Part shown: positions 1 through 7,121 of the stretch, piece by piece
Numbering within the stretch: position 1 is the first letter of the stretch
How the letters are laid out: every line of letters starts with the position of its first letter
From: Polaribacter sp.
GTDB taxonomy: Bacteria; Bacteroidota; Bacteroidia; Flavobacteriales; Flavobacteriaceae
Assembly (NCBI GenBank): GCA_030731695.1
Contig: JANQTK010000317.1
Location: 1 to 9,607, forward strand
Length of the DNA: 9,607 nucleotides
Direction: 5' to 3'
Made by a program: the position numbers and the translations under genes
Notes under the pieces: generated by a model
Told to the model about the DNA's origin: nothing
Databases searched by the model: none
The model's input: only the letters and a program-made list of their open reading frames with translations

Positions 1-2129
1 TCATATTCACCATCAAACTCGTCTAAAGCATCTTGAATTCGATCTGTTTTTGCTTCCATGAAATAATCATGAATTTCTTCTTGCTGATCTTCATCTAGCA
101 AATCATCTACAGCATAATCAATATTCAACTTCGTTCCTGAATAAATAATGGCTTCCATTTCTTTAATCAGTTCACTCATTTCTAATCCTTTAGAATCTGC
201 AATATCTTCCAATGGTAGTTTTCTATCCGTATTTTGAATGATGTATAATTTCAATCCTGAGTTGACACCTGTACTTTTTACAATCAAATCATCAGGTCGT
301 AAAATGTCATTCTCTTCTACATAATCCGCAATGAATTTCACAAAATCCTTTCCGAATTTTTTTGCTTTTCCTTCTCCTACTCCATGTACTTTAGATAATT
401 CATCTAAATTGATTGGATATTTCAACGCCATGTCTTCTAATGATGGATCTTGAAAAATAGCAAAAGGCGGAATTCCCAATTTCATGGCTACTTTTTTACG
501 CAAATCTTTGAGTTGTTTTACCAAAACTTCATCTGCAGAACCTCCTGAAGATTTCGCATTTGCGATAATCGTATTGTCATCTTCTTCACTATAGGAATGG
601 TCTTCCGTCATCATAAACGACGTTGGTTTTTTCAAAAAGACTTCACCTTCAGCTTCCATTTTGATGACTCCATATTGTTCAATTTCTTTTTTAATAAAAT
701 GAACTACCAAAACTTGGCGAACTAAAGCCATCCAATACGCTGCTGGTTTGTCTTTTCCAATCCCAAAATAGGATTGCAAATGTGTTCTATGAGAGGTTAA
801 CAATGCATTTTCTTTGCCAATCATGATATTTACAATCTCTTTGGCTTTGTATTGTTGTAAGGATTCTTTGACAACTTTCAATAATTTGACAACATCTTCT
901 TTGGCTTCGTGTTTTTTCTTTGGATTGCGGGAATTGTCGTCCATATCTGCTCCATCACCATTGATTTCGTCAAAATCTTCCCCAAAATAATGCAACAAAT
1001 ATTTTCGTCTATTCATGGAAGTTTCTGCATAGCCAACCACTTCTTGCAGCAATGCATGACCAATTTCTTGTTCTGCTACAGGTTTGCTCGACATGAATTT
1101 TTCGAGCTTTTCAATATCTTTATAAGAATAAAACGCCAAACAATACCCTTCTCCATCATCACGTCCTGCTCTACCCGTTTCTTGATAATAGCTTTCTAAA
1201 GATTTAGGAATGTCGTGATGGATTACATAACGTACATCTGGTTTGTCAATTCCCATTCCAAAAGCAATCGTTGCAACAACCACATCACAATCTTCCATCA
1301 AAAACATATCTTGATGTCTAACTCTTGTTTTTGCATCTAAACCCGCATGATAAGGAACTGCTTTGATCCCATTTACTTGTAAAATTTGAGCAATTTCTTC
1401 TACTTTTTTTCTACTCAAACAATAAATAATTCCTGATTTTCCTTGACGTTGTTTTACAAAACGAATGATGTCTTTTTCAACTTCTTTCGTTTTTGGGCGT
1501 ACTTCATAAAATAAGTTGGGTCTGTTAAAGGATGCTTTAAAACAATTGGCATCTGTAATTCCAAGTGTTTTTAGAATGTCTTCTTGCACTTTTTCAGTGG
1601 CAGTTGCTGTCAAACAAATCACAGGAACATTATCAATTGTTTTGATAATTGTTTTTAGATTTCGATATTCAGGTCTAAAATCATGTCCCCATTCCGAGAT
1701 ACAATGTGCTTCATCAATTGCCACAAATGATATTTTTTGCGATTGTAAAAAAGTCATGTATTCTTCTTTTATCAATGATTCTGGGGCAACATATAATAGT
1801 TTCGTAATTCCGTTTACAATATCTTCTTTTACCTGATTGATTTCAGTTTTGTTCAATGACGAATTTAAAACATGTGCAACTCCATTGTGTTCAGAAATAC
1901 CTCTGATGGCATCTACCTGATTTTTCATCAAAGCAATTAATGGCGAAACTACAATGGCTGTTCCTTCTTTCATCAATGCAGGCAATTGATAACACAATGA
2001 TTTTCCACCTCCTGTTGGCATAATAACGAACGTATTTTCGTTATTTACAATACTTTCAATTACCTTTTCTTGTAATCCTTTAAACTTATTGAATCCAAAA
2101 TACTTTTTAAGAGGACTGTATAAATCCAT
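1..2129 (-). CDS. recQ: ATP-dependent DNA helicase RecQ (C-terminus cut by window edge)
   Basis: 3'-5' superfamily 2 DNA helicase that unwinds recombination and repair intermediates. About 709 residues are visible, read from an ATG at 2129, and the frame is still open at the left edge; flavobacterial RecQs of this type are a little over 700 residues, so little is missing. Seen in order: a Q-motif-like start (YFGFNKFKGLQ, 10-20), Walker A (MPTGGGKS, 37-44), DEAH box (139-142) followed by the RecQ aromatic loop (CISEWGHDFRPEY, 143-155), the second helicase domain with motif VI (QETGRAGRD, 316-324), the RRKYLLHYFGE helix (374-384), a winged-helix region (about 400-510) and an HRDC-like domain (about 540-610). 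Odd point: the cysteines that bind zinc in E. coli RecQ are absent; N373 takes the place of the first, and the stretch FDEINGDGADM after YFGE has none. The protein is otherwise intact. It is divergent from kdsD across 140 bp; I see no perfect promoter motif for it there. Confidence 0.96.
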   Translation of the reverse strand, partial: MDLYSPLKKYFGFNKFKGLQEKVIESIVNNENTFVIMPTGGGKSLCYQLPALMKEGTAIVVSPLIALMKNQVDAIRGISEHNGVAHVLNSSLNKTEINQVKEDIVNGITKLLYVAPESLIKEEYMTFLQSQKISFVAIDEAHCISEWGHDFRPEYRNLKTIIKTIDNVPVICLTATATEKVQEDILKTLGITDANCFKASFNRPNLFYEVRPKTKEVEKDIIRFVKQRQGKSGIIYCLSRKKVEEIAQILQVNGIKAVPYHAGLDAKTRVRHQDMFLMEDCDVVVATIAFGMGIDKPDVRYVIHHDIPKSLESYYQETGRAGRDDGEGYCLAFYSYKDIEKLEKFMSSKPVAEQEIGHALLQEVVGYAETSMNRRKYLLHYFGEDFDEINGDGADMDDNSRNPKKKHEAKEDVVKLLKVVKESLQQYKAKEIVNIMIGKENALLTSHRTHLQSYFGIGKDKPAAYWMALVRQVLVVHFIKKEIEQYGVIKMEAEGEVFLKKPTSFMMTEDHSYSEEDDNTIIANAKSSGGSADEVLVKQLKDLRKKVAMKLGIPPFAIFQDPSLEDMALKYPINLDELSKVHGVGEGKAKKFGKDFVKFIADYVEENDILRPDDLIVKSTGVNSGLKLYIIQNTDRKLPLEDIADSKGLEMSELIKEMEAIIYSGTKLNIDYAVDDLLDEDQQEEIHDYFMEAKTDRIQDALDEFDGEY

Positions 2130-2186
2130 ATTTCTAATTTTTCTGATTAAATATGTATCCAATAACGGAAACTATTCTTATATTTT

Positions 2187-2215
2187 TTGATGTAACTTAT
2201 TTTGTAGTAAATTTG
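2187..2215 (+). promoter_or_regulatory. Bacteroidota-type promoter for the kdsD-tatC cluster
   Basis: A TTG at 2187-2189 (within a T-run, giving TTTG at 2186-2189) is followed after 18 bases by TAAATTTG at 2208-2215, an exact match to the Bacteroidota housekeeping -7 consensus TAnnTTTG with its -33 TTG element. Transcription would start near 2220, leaving an untranslated leader of roughly 50 bases before the kdsD start at 2270. The motif match is seen; its use as a promoter is inferred from position and spacing. Confidence 0.62.
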
Positions 2216-2269
2216 TGAACTTTTGTAATATAAAGATATAACATTTTTTTTTAGATAAAACCATAACTT

Positions 2270-3238
2270 TTGAAAGATTATTCTAAAATTATAACGACTG
2301 CAAAAAATACCATTTTAACGGAAAGCAATGCTATTGCTAATTTAGCTAATTTTATTGATACAAATTTTGAAAATGCTGTAAAATTTATTTACAATTCTAA
2401 AGGAAGAGTAATTGTTACAGGCATTGGAAAAAGCGCCAATATTGCTGCAAAAATTGTTGCAACATTCAATTCTACAGGAACTCCTGCTGTTTTTATGCAC
2501 GCTGCTGATGCTATTCATGGCGATTTAGGAAGTGTTTTGGAGGATGATGTGGTGATTTGTATTTCAAAAAGTGGCAATACACCCGAAATAAAAGTATTGG
2601 TTCCCTTGATCAAAAACTACGGAAACAAAATCATTGCAATTACCGGAAATATCGATTCTTTTTTGGGAAAAAATGCTGATTTTACCTTGAATACTTTTGT
2701 TGAAAAAGAAGCTTGTCCAAACAATTTAGCTCCAACAACAAGCACAACAGCTCAATTGGTTATGGGCGATGCTTTGGCAGTTTGCTTATTGGAATTGAAA
2801 GAATTTTCAAGTGCCGATTTTGCAAAATATCATCCTGGAGGCGCTTTAGGAAAACGTTTGTATTTACGTGTTTCAGATTTGATTGTAAATAATGAATTGC
2901 CTCAAGTATCTGAAAATGATTCCATTGTAAAAGTGATTGTAGAAATTTCGGAAAAAAGATTGGGAGTAACTGCTGTTGTTGAAAATTCGAAAATTCTTGG
3001 AATTATCACAGATGGTGATATTAGACGAATGCTTACAAAATCGACAGAAATAAATCATTTGACTGCGAAAGATATTATGAGTAAAAATCCAAAAACCATT
3101 CAAGAAGATGCTATGGCAATTGAAGCTCTAGACCGAATGGAAACAAATAGTATTACTCAAATATTAGTAACAAATCACGATGATAATTATATAGGAGTTG
3201 TACATTTACACGATCTAATCAAAGAAGGAATTTTTTAA
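2270..3238 (+). CDS. kdsD: Arabinose-5-phosphate isomerase, KpsF/GutQ family (SIS domain plus CBS pair)
   Basis: Converts D-ribulose 5-phosphate to D-arabinose 5-phosphate, the first step to Kdo for the inner core of LPS; cytoplasmic. The 322-residue length matches E. coli KdsD (328). An N-terminal SIS domain (about 30-185) carries GIGKS (51-55), HGDLG (83-87), SKSGNT (99-104), KEACP (146-150) and HPGGALGKR (188-196); a CBS-domain pair follows (about 203-322). K54, H83, E106, E147 and H188 each lie exactly five residues before E. coli K59, H88, E111, E152 and H193, so the active site looks complete. The start is TTG at 2270: an in-frame TAA at 2264-2266 rules out a longer form, and the next in-frame ATG (residue 76) would remove the substrate-binding GIGKS. 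First gene of the cluster, with tatC starting on the last base of its stop codon. The other family option, a capsule- or gutQ-type paralogue, would catalyse the same reaction. Confidence 0.93.
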   Translation: MKDYSKIITTAKNTILTESNAIANLANFIDTNFENAVKFIYNSKGRVIVTGIGKSANIAAKIVATFNSTGTPAVFMHAADAIHGDLGSVLEDDVVICISKSGNTPEIKVLVPLIKNYGNKIIAITGNIDSFLGKNADFTLNTFVEKEACPNNLAPTTSTTAQLVMGDALAVCLLELKEFSSADFAKYHPGGALGKRLYLRVSDLIVNNELPQVSENDSIVKVIVEISEKRLGVTAVVENSKILGIITDGDIRRMLTKSTEINHLTAKDIMSKNPKTIQEDAMAIEALDRMETNSITQILVTNHDDNYIGVVHLHDLIKEGIF

Positions 3239-4068
3239 TGGCAGCACAACAAAAAGAAATGTCTTTTTTAGGACATTTAGAAGAATTAAGATGGCATTTA
3301 GTAAGAAGTGCAGCTGTAGTAATTATTTTGGCAGTTGGTTTTTTTGTATATTCTGAGCAAGTGTATGACTATTTTTTATTAGCTCATATTCAATCAGATT
3401 TTATTACTTACCAAGTTTTTTGTGATTGTTTCAATTTTTTTGGGATGGACAGTGATTTTTGCCATGTTTCTTTTTCAGATAAAAAATTGCAAAGTATCGA
3501 AGTTACATCACAATTAATGAATTCACTTTGGTCTTCCATTATTTTAGGAGTCATTGTGGCGTTTCCATATTTATTATGGGAAATATGGCGATTTGTAGCT
3601 CCTGGATTGACAGAAAAAGAAATTAAAAGTTCAAGAGGATTTATTTTTATTGCTTCACTCCTATTTTTTATTGGTGTTTGGTTTAGTTTTTATGTAATTG
3701 CACCTATCTCAGTTCACTTTTTATACAACTTTCAAATTTCTGATAATATTGTCAATAGCTTTACGTTACAATCTCATATAAGCTTGGTAACCAATTTATT
3801 AATTGGCGTTTCTATCATTTTTGAATTGCCAGTTGTTATTTATTTTTTGACAAAAATTGGACTTTTAACACCTCAATTTTTAAGAAAATACAGAAAACAT
3901 TCTTTAGTTGTTGTATTGATTGTTGCTGCAATCATAACGCCTCCAGATATTGCTAGTCAAATTATTGTAACCATTCCAATTATGATTTTGTATGAAATTG
4001 GAATTTTAGTTTCACATAGAGTTATTAAAAATCAAGAAAAAAATGCACAAAAAAGTTCAAGAGTTTAA
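3238..4068 (+). CDS. tatC: Sec-independent (Tat) translocase subunit TatC
   Basis: Polytopic inner-membrane core of the twin-arginine translocase; it binds the RR signal peptide of folded exported proteins and recruits TatA-type pores. The 276-residue protein shows the TatC start FLGHLEELR (10-18), with E16 in the place of E. coli E15, a cytoplasmic loop WRFVAPGLTEKE (117-128), FELP (195-198) and TPPD (234-237, matching the conserved E. coli D211 region). Six membrane segments are plausible, near 22-44, 96-120, 134-156, 182-206, 221-234 and 240-260. The first periplasmic loop is longer than in E. coli and has three cysteines (C62, C64, C75), a layout I recall from other Bacteroidota TatC proteins. 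The ATG uses the last base of the kdsD stop (TAATG), which suggests translational coupling. No tatA or tatB gene is in view. Confidence 0.96.
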   Translation: MAAQQKEMSFLGHLEELRWHLVRSAAVVIILAVGFFVYSEQVYDYFLLAHIQSDFITYQVFCDCFNFFGMDSDFCHVSFSDKKLQSIEVTSQLMNSLWSSIILGVIVAFPYLLWEIWRFVAPGLTEKEIKSSRGFIFIASLLFFIGVWFSFYVIAPISVHFLYNFQISDNIVNSFTLQSHISLVTNLLIGVSIIFELPVVIYFLTKIGLLTPQFLRKYRKHSLVVVLIVAAIITPPDIASQIIVTIPIMILYEIGILVSHRVIKNQEKNAQKSSRV

Positions 4069-4390
4069 CGAGTATCGTCAAAAAATGAATGAGAAAATTC
4101 TGGCAACTGATAATAAAGTTATCAAAAGAATTTTCAATTTAGATACCAATACCTACACTGAAGGTCATTTATCTGTCAAAACTAAAGAATTGTTAGGTTT
4201 GGTGGCATCAGCTGTTTTACGATGTGATGATTGCATTGCGTATCACCTAGAAACAGCGTATAAAAATGGCGTTACAAAAGAAGAAATGATGGAAACCATG
4301 TCTATTGCAACGTTGGTTGGAGGTACCATTGTGATTCCGCATTTGCGAAGAGCTGTCGAATTTTGGGAGGCTTTAGAAAGTGAGAATTAA
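4043..4390 (+). CDS. AhpD-like / carboxymuconolactone decarboxylase family protein with CxxC
   Basis: Small (115-residue) soluble alpha-helical protein, probably cytoplasmic and acting as a peroxidase-type or thiol-redox protein; the true substrate is unknown. It carries the full AhpD signature E-x11-C-x2-C-x3-H as E49, C61, C64 and H68 (RCDDCIAYHL), followed by the family's helical segment with MSIATLVGGT (86-95). That signature favours the AhpD-like thiol branch over true carboxymuconolactone decarboxylases, which lack the CxxC. The chosen ATG overlaps the tatC end by 26 bases in another frame; a second ATG at 4085 (residue 15), after the tatC stop, is possible, but the first 14 residues (QEFNEYRQK) resemble related flavobacterial proteins as I remember them, so I keep the longer form. 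Overlap with tatC implies shared transcription. There is no ahpC in the window. Confidence 0.88.
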   Translation: MHKKVQEFNEYRQKMNEKILATDNKVIKRIFNLDTNTYTEGHLSVKTKELLGLVASAVLRCDDCIAYHLETAYKNGVTKEEMMETMSIATLVGGTIVIPHLRRAVEFWEALESEN

Positions 4391-4489
4391 TTGATTTTCT
4401 ATTTTTAAGAGCAAATTAAGATGCACAAAAAATCAAAATTGGTACATTTACTTTATAATTCAAATAATAGTTAACCTAGTTTTCAAAAA

Positions 4490-5227
4490 ATGATTTTAAG
4501 AGCTGAAAACATCCAAAAAATTTACGGAAGCAGAAAAGTAGTTCAAGGAATTTCTTTGGAGGTAAAACAAGGAGAAATCATTGGTTTATTAGGGCCAAAT
4601 GGCGCTGGAAAAACAACTTGTTTTTACATGATTGTGGGAATGATCAAACCCAATGAAGGTCATATTTATTTGAATGATGAAGAAATAACCAATGATGCCA
4701 TGTACAGACGTGCTCAAAAAGGCATTGGATATTTGGCACAAGAAGCATCCGTTTTCAGAAAACTTTCTGTTGAAGACAATATCATGTCTGTGTTGCAATT
4801 CACCAAACTTTCTAAATCAGATCAAAAAAAGAAACTAGAATCTTTGATTGAAGAATTTCATATTGGTCACGTTCGAAAAAATCGCGGTGATTTGTTGTCT
4901 GGTGGTGAAAGACGTAGAACAGAAATTGCTCGTTGTTTGGCTTCTGACCCTAATTTTATTTTGTTAGATGAACCTTTTGCAGGTGTAGATCCAATTGCTG
5001 TTGAAGACATTCAAAATATTGTAGCACACTTAAAAGATCGAAACATCGGAATTTTAATTACAGATCATGATGTGCAAGCAACCTTAGCAATTACTGACAA
5101 AACTTATTTGATGTATAATGGTAGCATCTTAAAAGAAGGAACTCCTGAAGAATTGGCTGCAGATGAAATGGTGCGTAAAGTGTATCTTGGCAAAGATTTT
5201 GAACTTAAAAAGAAAAAAATACTTTAG
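4490..5227 (+). CDS. lptB: LPS export system ATP-binding protein LptB
   Basis: Cytoplasmic ATPase of the LptB2FG complex, which extracts LPS from the inner membrane and drives it over the LptC-LptA bridge to the outer membrane. The 245-residue protein has Walker A GPNGAGKTT (35-43), a Q-loop glutamine (Q84), the stretch ASVFRKLS (86-93) in which F89 corresponds to E. coli F90 (the contact with LptF/G coupling helices), the ABC signature LSGGERRR (136-143), Walker B ILLDEP with catalytic E161, and switch H193 in TDHDV. The LSGGERRR signature and VFRKLSVEDN motif separate it from LivF/LivG-type ATPases. It lies 99 bp after the AhpD-like gene with no clear promoter of its own, so it may share the kdsD transcript. 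Its last 4 bases overlap the end of the opposite-strand pssA. E. coli also keeps kdsD near lptB. Confidence 0.95.
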   Translation: MILRAENIQKIYGSRKVVQGISLEVKQGEIIGLLGPNGAGKTTCFYMIVGMIKPNEGHIYLNDEEITNDAMYRRAQKGIGYLAQEASVFRKLSVEDNIMSVLQFTKLSKSDQKKKLESLIEEFHIGHVRKNRGDLLSGGERRRTEIARCLASDPNFILLDEPFAGVDPIAVEDIQNIVAHLKDRNIGILITDHDVQATLAITDKTYLMYNGSILKEGTPEELAADEMVRKVYLGKDFELKKKKIL

Positions 5228-5973
5228 GCTTTTTTAAACAAATTATTCACCAATGATAAAACTACATAAAAAGTAATTATCAGCGGAATTGCCATATATT
5301 TCAATAAAATTATCATTGCTACTGAAACTGCTAGAAATATATATTTTACTGCATTCTTTTTCAAAGAAAAGTCTTTAAATTTCAAAGAAAATAACGGAAT
5401 TTCAATATTCATTAAAAGACTCAAAACCACTGTAATTCCAATTAAAAAATTATTATTTAAAAGCAACGTTTTCACGATTTCAATATCTGTTGATTGATAA
5501 ATTAATGGCAATGAAATTACAAATAAACTCATGGCTGGTGTTGGCAATCCTATAAAAGAATCTGATTGTCTGGTGTCTATATTGAACTTTGCCAAACGAT
5601 ATGCAGCTGCAAGTGTCAATAAAAATGCAACATAAGGTAACAATCCAAATTTCGGCTCAAACTGTCCAAAAGAAATTTCCATTTCTACATTTGGACCATT
5701 GATAACGTTTGTTTTGATTAAAAAAAACATCAATAAACCAGGCACAACTCCACTTGTAACAACATCTGCCAATGAATCTAACTGTTTTCCAAGTTCTCCA
5801 CTTACACCTAAAATACGTGCTACAAATCCATCTAAAAAATCAAACAAAATTCCAATTACAACAAAAATTGCAGTCATTTCATAAAATCCTTTTACAGCAT
5901 ACATTGTTGCAACTACTCCACAAAAAAGATTGGCTAATGTTAATAAATTTGGAATATAACTTTTGATTTTCAT
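5224..5973 (-). CDS. pssA: CDP-diacylglycerol-serine O-phosphatidyltransferase (PssA, membrane type)
   Basis: Integral membrane enzyme that joins CDP-diacylglycerol and serine to give phosphatidylserine, precursor of phosphatidylethanolamine. The CDP-alcohol phosphatidyltransferase signature is complete: D45, D48-G49, A52-R53, G62, D66 and D70 fit DxxDGxxARx8GxxxDxxxD exactly. The N-terminus (NLLTLANLFCGVVA, 9-22) and the later motifs YRLAKFN (125-131) and FIGLPTPA (140-147) are those of the PssA branch rather than PgsA or a choline enzyme. The 249 residues carry several hydrophobic segments (about 10-27, 33-48, 72-86, 110-125, 146-160, 168-190, 210-226, 228-245). The ATG start at 5973 is well placed just before the first membrane segment. 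Convergent with lptB and divergent from the YheT-type hydrolase. No psd gene for phosphatidylserine decarboxylase is in view, and I could not find a perfect promoter motif in the 100-bp upstream gap. Confidence 0.94.
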   Translation of the reverse strand: MKIKSYIPNLLTLANLFCGVVATMYAVKGFYEMTAIFVVIGILFDFLDGFVARILGVSGELGKQLDSLADVVTSGVVPGLLMFFLIKTNVINGPNVEMEISFGQFEPKFGLLPYVAFLLTLAAAYRLAKFNIDTRQSDSFIGLPTPAMSLFVISLPLIYQSTDIEIVKTLLLNNNFLIGITVVLSLLMNIEIPLFSLKFKDFSLKKNAVKYIFLAVSVAMIILLKYMAIPLIITFYVVLSLVNNLFKKA

Positions 5974-6073
5974 TGGATAGTTGATTTTATTGATAGGCTA
6001 AAGTAAGAAATCTATTGAAAGTGCTTTTGTGTTTTCAATCATTTTTTTCTCATATTTGTAAAAAATACGTCAT

Positions 6074-7057
6074 ATGCCCGTCTTTACATCCGATTTTTTA
6101 CCAACTATTCCTTTCAGAAACAGTCATTTCAATACGATGTATAGACCTTTGTTTATGAAAGATATTGCCAAGTATTCTCGAAAAAGAATCACCACTTGGG
6201 ATGATGATTTTATTGATTTGGATTTTTCATTCATTGGTTCAGATACCCTAGCAGTTTTAATACATGGTTTGGAAGGAAGTTCAGAATCCAAATACATGAC
6301 TTCAACAACCAATCATTTAAATTCCAAAGGTTTGGATGTTGTTTGTTTCAATTTACGCAGTTGTAGTGGCGAAGATAATTTACTACTTTCTACCTATCAT
6401 AGTGGAAAATCGGAAGATGTAGATTTCGTTATCAACCATATTTTAGATAATTATACCTATAAAAATATCGTAATTATTGGTTTTAGTTTGGGGGGAAATT
6501 TAACCTTAAAATATCTAGGAGAAAAAAGTAATGAAATTTCACCAACAATCAAAGGAGGAATTGCTGTTTCTGTGCCAATTGATATTGCCAGTGCAGAAAA
6601 AGAAATGGACAAATTAAAAAATAAATTATACCTAGAAGTTTTCTTTAAAACTATGAAAACAAAAGTATTGGAAAAAGCACATAAATTCCCTGAATATCAA
6701 CTGGATAAAGACAAATTATTTAAAGCTACTAAATTCAAACATTTAGAATATTTATATACTGTTCCCGTTTTTGGATTTGAAAGTCCTGAAGATTATTGGG
6801 AAAAAGCAAGTTCAAAACCCTATATTTTAGCTATCAAAAAACCTACACTTTTAATCAATGCTAAAGATGATACTTTTTTATCTAAAGAATGTTATCCATT
6901 TGATGAAGCACACAATTCACCTTTTTTTCATTTAGAAGCGCCCAATTATGGTGGACATGTAGGTTTTATAAATTCGTTTAAAGCATCCGAAAATACTTGG
7001 TTAGAAGAACGAATTGCTCGTTTTATAAAAGAAAATATCGGAATTACGTTATCTTAA
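6074..7057 (+). CDS. Alpha/beta-fold hydrolase, YheT family
   Basis: Predicted serine esterase or hydrolase of the YheT/COG0429 group; physiological substrate unknown. The 327 residues show the oxyanion region LIHGLEGSSESKYM (62-75), the family block NLRSCSGEDN...YHSG (93-111), the nucleophile elbow GFSLGG (136-141, S138), an acid at D265 or D266 (NAKDD) and the catalytic histidine H295 in GGHVGF, giving a complete triad. HGLEGS together with the RSCSGE and YHSG motifs is what marks YheT rather than a general lipase. The start PVFTSDFLP...NSHFNTMYRPLF matches the family's usual N-terminus, so the ATG at 6074 is secure. No signal peptide, so probably cytoplasmic. It stands alone: divergent from pssA, and separated from the next gene by an inverted repeat. 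Confidence 0.92.
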   Translation: MPVFTSDFLPTIPFRNSHFNTMYRPLFMKDIAKYSRKRITTWDDDFIDLDFSFIGSDTLAVLIHGLEGSSESKYMTSTTNHLNSKGLDVVCFNLRSCSGEDNLLLSTYHSGKSEDVDFVINHILDNYTYKNIVIIGFSLGGNLTLKYLGEKSNEISPTIKGGIAVSVPIDIASAEKEMDKLKNKLYLEVFFKTMKTKVLEKAHKFPEYQLDKDKLFKATKFKHLEYLYTVPVFGFESPEDYWEKASSKPYILAIKKPTLLINAKDDTFLSKECYPFDEAHNSPFFHLEAPNYGGHVGFINSFKASENTWLEERIARFIKENIGITLS

Positions 7058-7109
7058 ACAATATCTACTAAAAACGACTGTTATTTTACTAGGTTTTTAG
7101 ATATTTGTT
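7057..7109 (+). repeat. Imperfect inverted repeat after the YheT-type gene (possible terminator)
   Basis: The arms 7057-7075 and 7093-7109 can form 16 base pairs around a 17-base loop: ATATCTA pairs with TAGATAT, AAAAC with GTTTT, and AAC with GTT, with a three-base bulge (7068-7070) and a one-base bulge (7106). The left arm begins on the last base of the hydrolase stop codon and the right arm leads into a T-rich tract (7108-7120). That position suits a terminator, but only three pairs are G-C, so it would be weak; a regulatory site for the following gene is the alternative. The symmetry is seen, the role is inferred. Confidence 0.45.
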
Positions 7110-7121
7110 ATAAATTTTTTG

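Noticed and set aside
909..1836. Plus-strand open frames of 96 and 106 codons opposite recQ.
   Set aside because: They lie antisense to intact, motif-rich recQ coding sequence and translate to low-complexity Phe/Ile/Ser-rich sequence with no recognisable domain.
4391..4436. Inverted repeat TTGATTTT / AAAATCAA after the AhpD-like gene.
   Set aside because: Only 8 mostly A-T pairs around a 30-base loop and no T-run after it; the same 8-mer recurs at 5963 and 5981, so it is a common word here.
4421..4474. A 17-codon reading frame (MHKKSK...) in the gap before lptB that begins with the same 12 bases (ATGCACAAAAAA) as the AhpD-like gene.
   Set aside because: Too short, low in complexity and A-rich; the shared start is expected by chance in this composition and no leader-peptide features are seen.
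6027..6058. Possible promoter for the YheT-type gene: TTG, 21 bases, CATATTTG.
   Set aside because: One mismatch in the -7 element, wide spacing, and a leader of only about 10 bases; not strong enough to list.
7119..7121. TTG directly before the PorV/PorQ ATG as the start codon.
   Set aside because: The adjacent ATG at 7122 gives an equally good signal peptide and is the stronger start.
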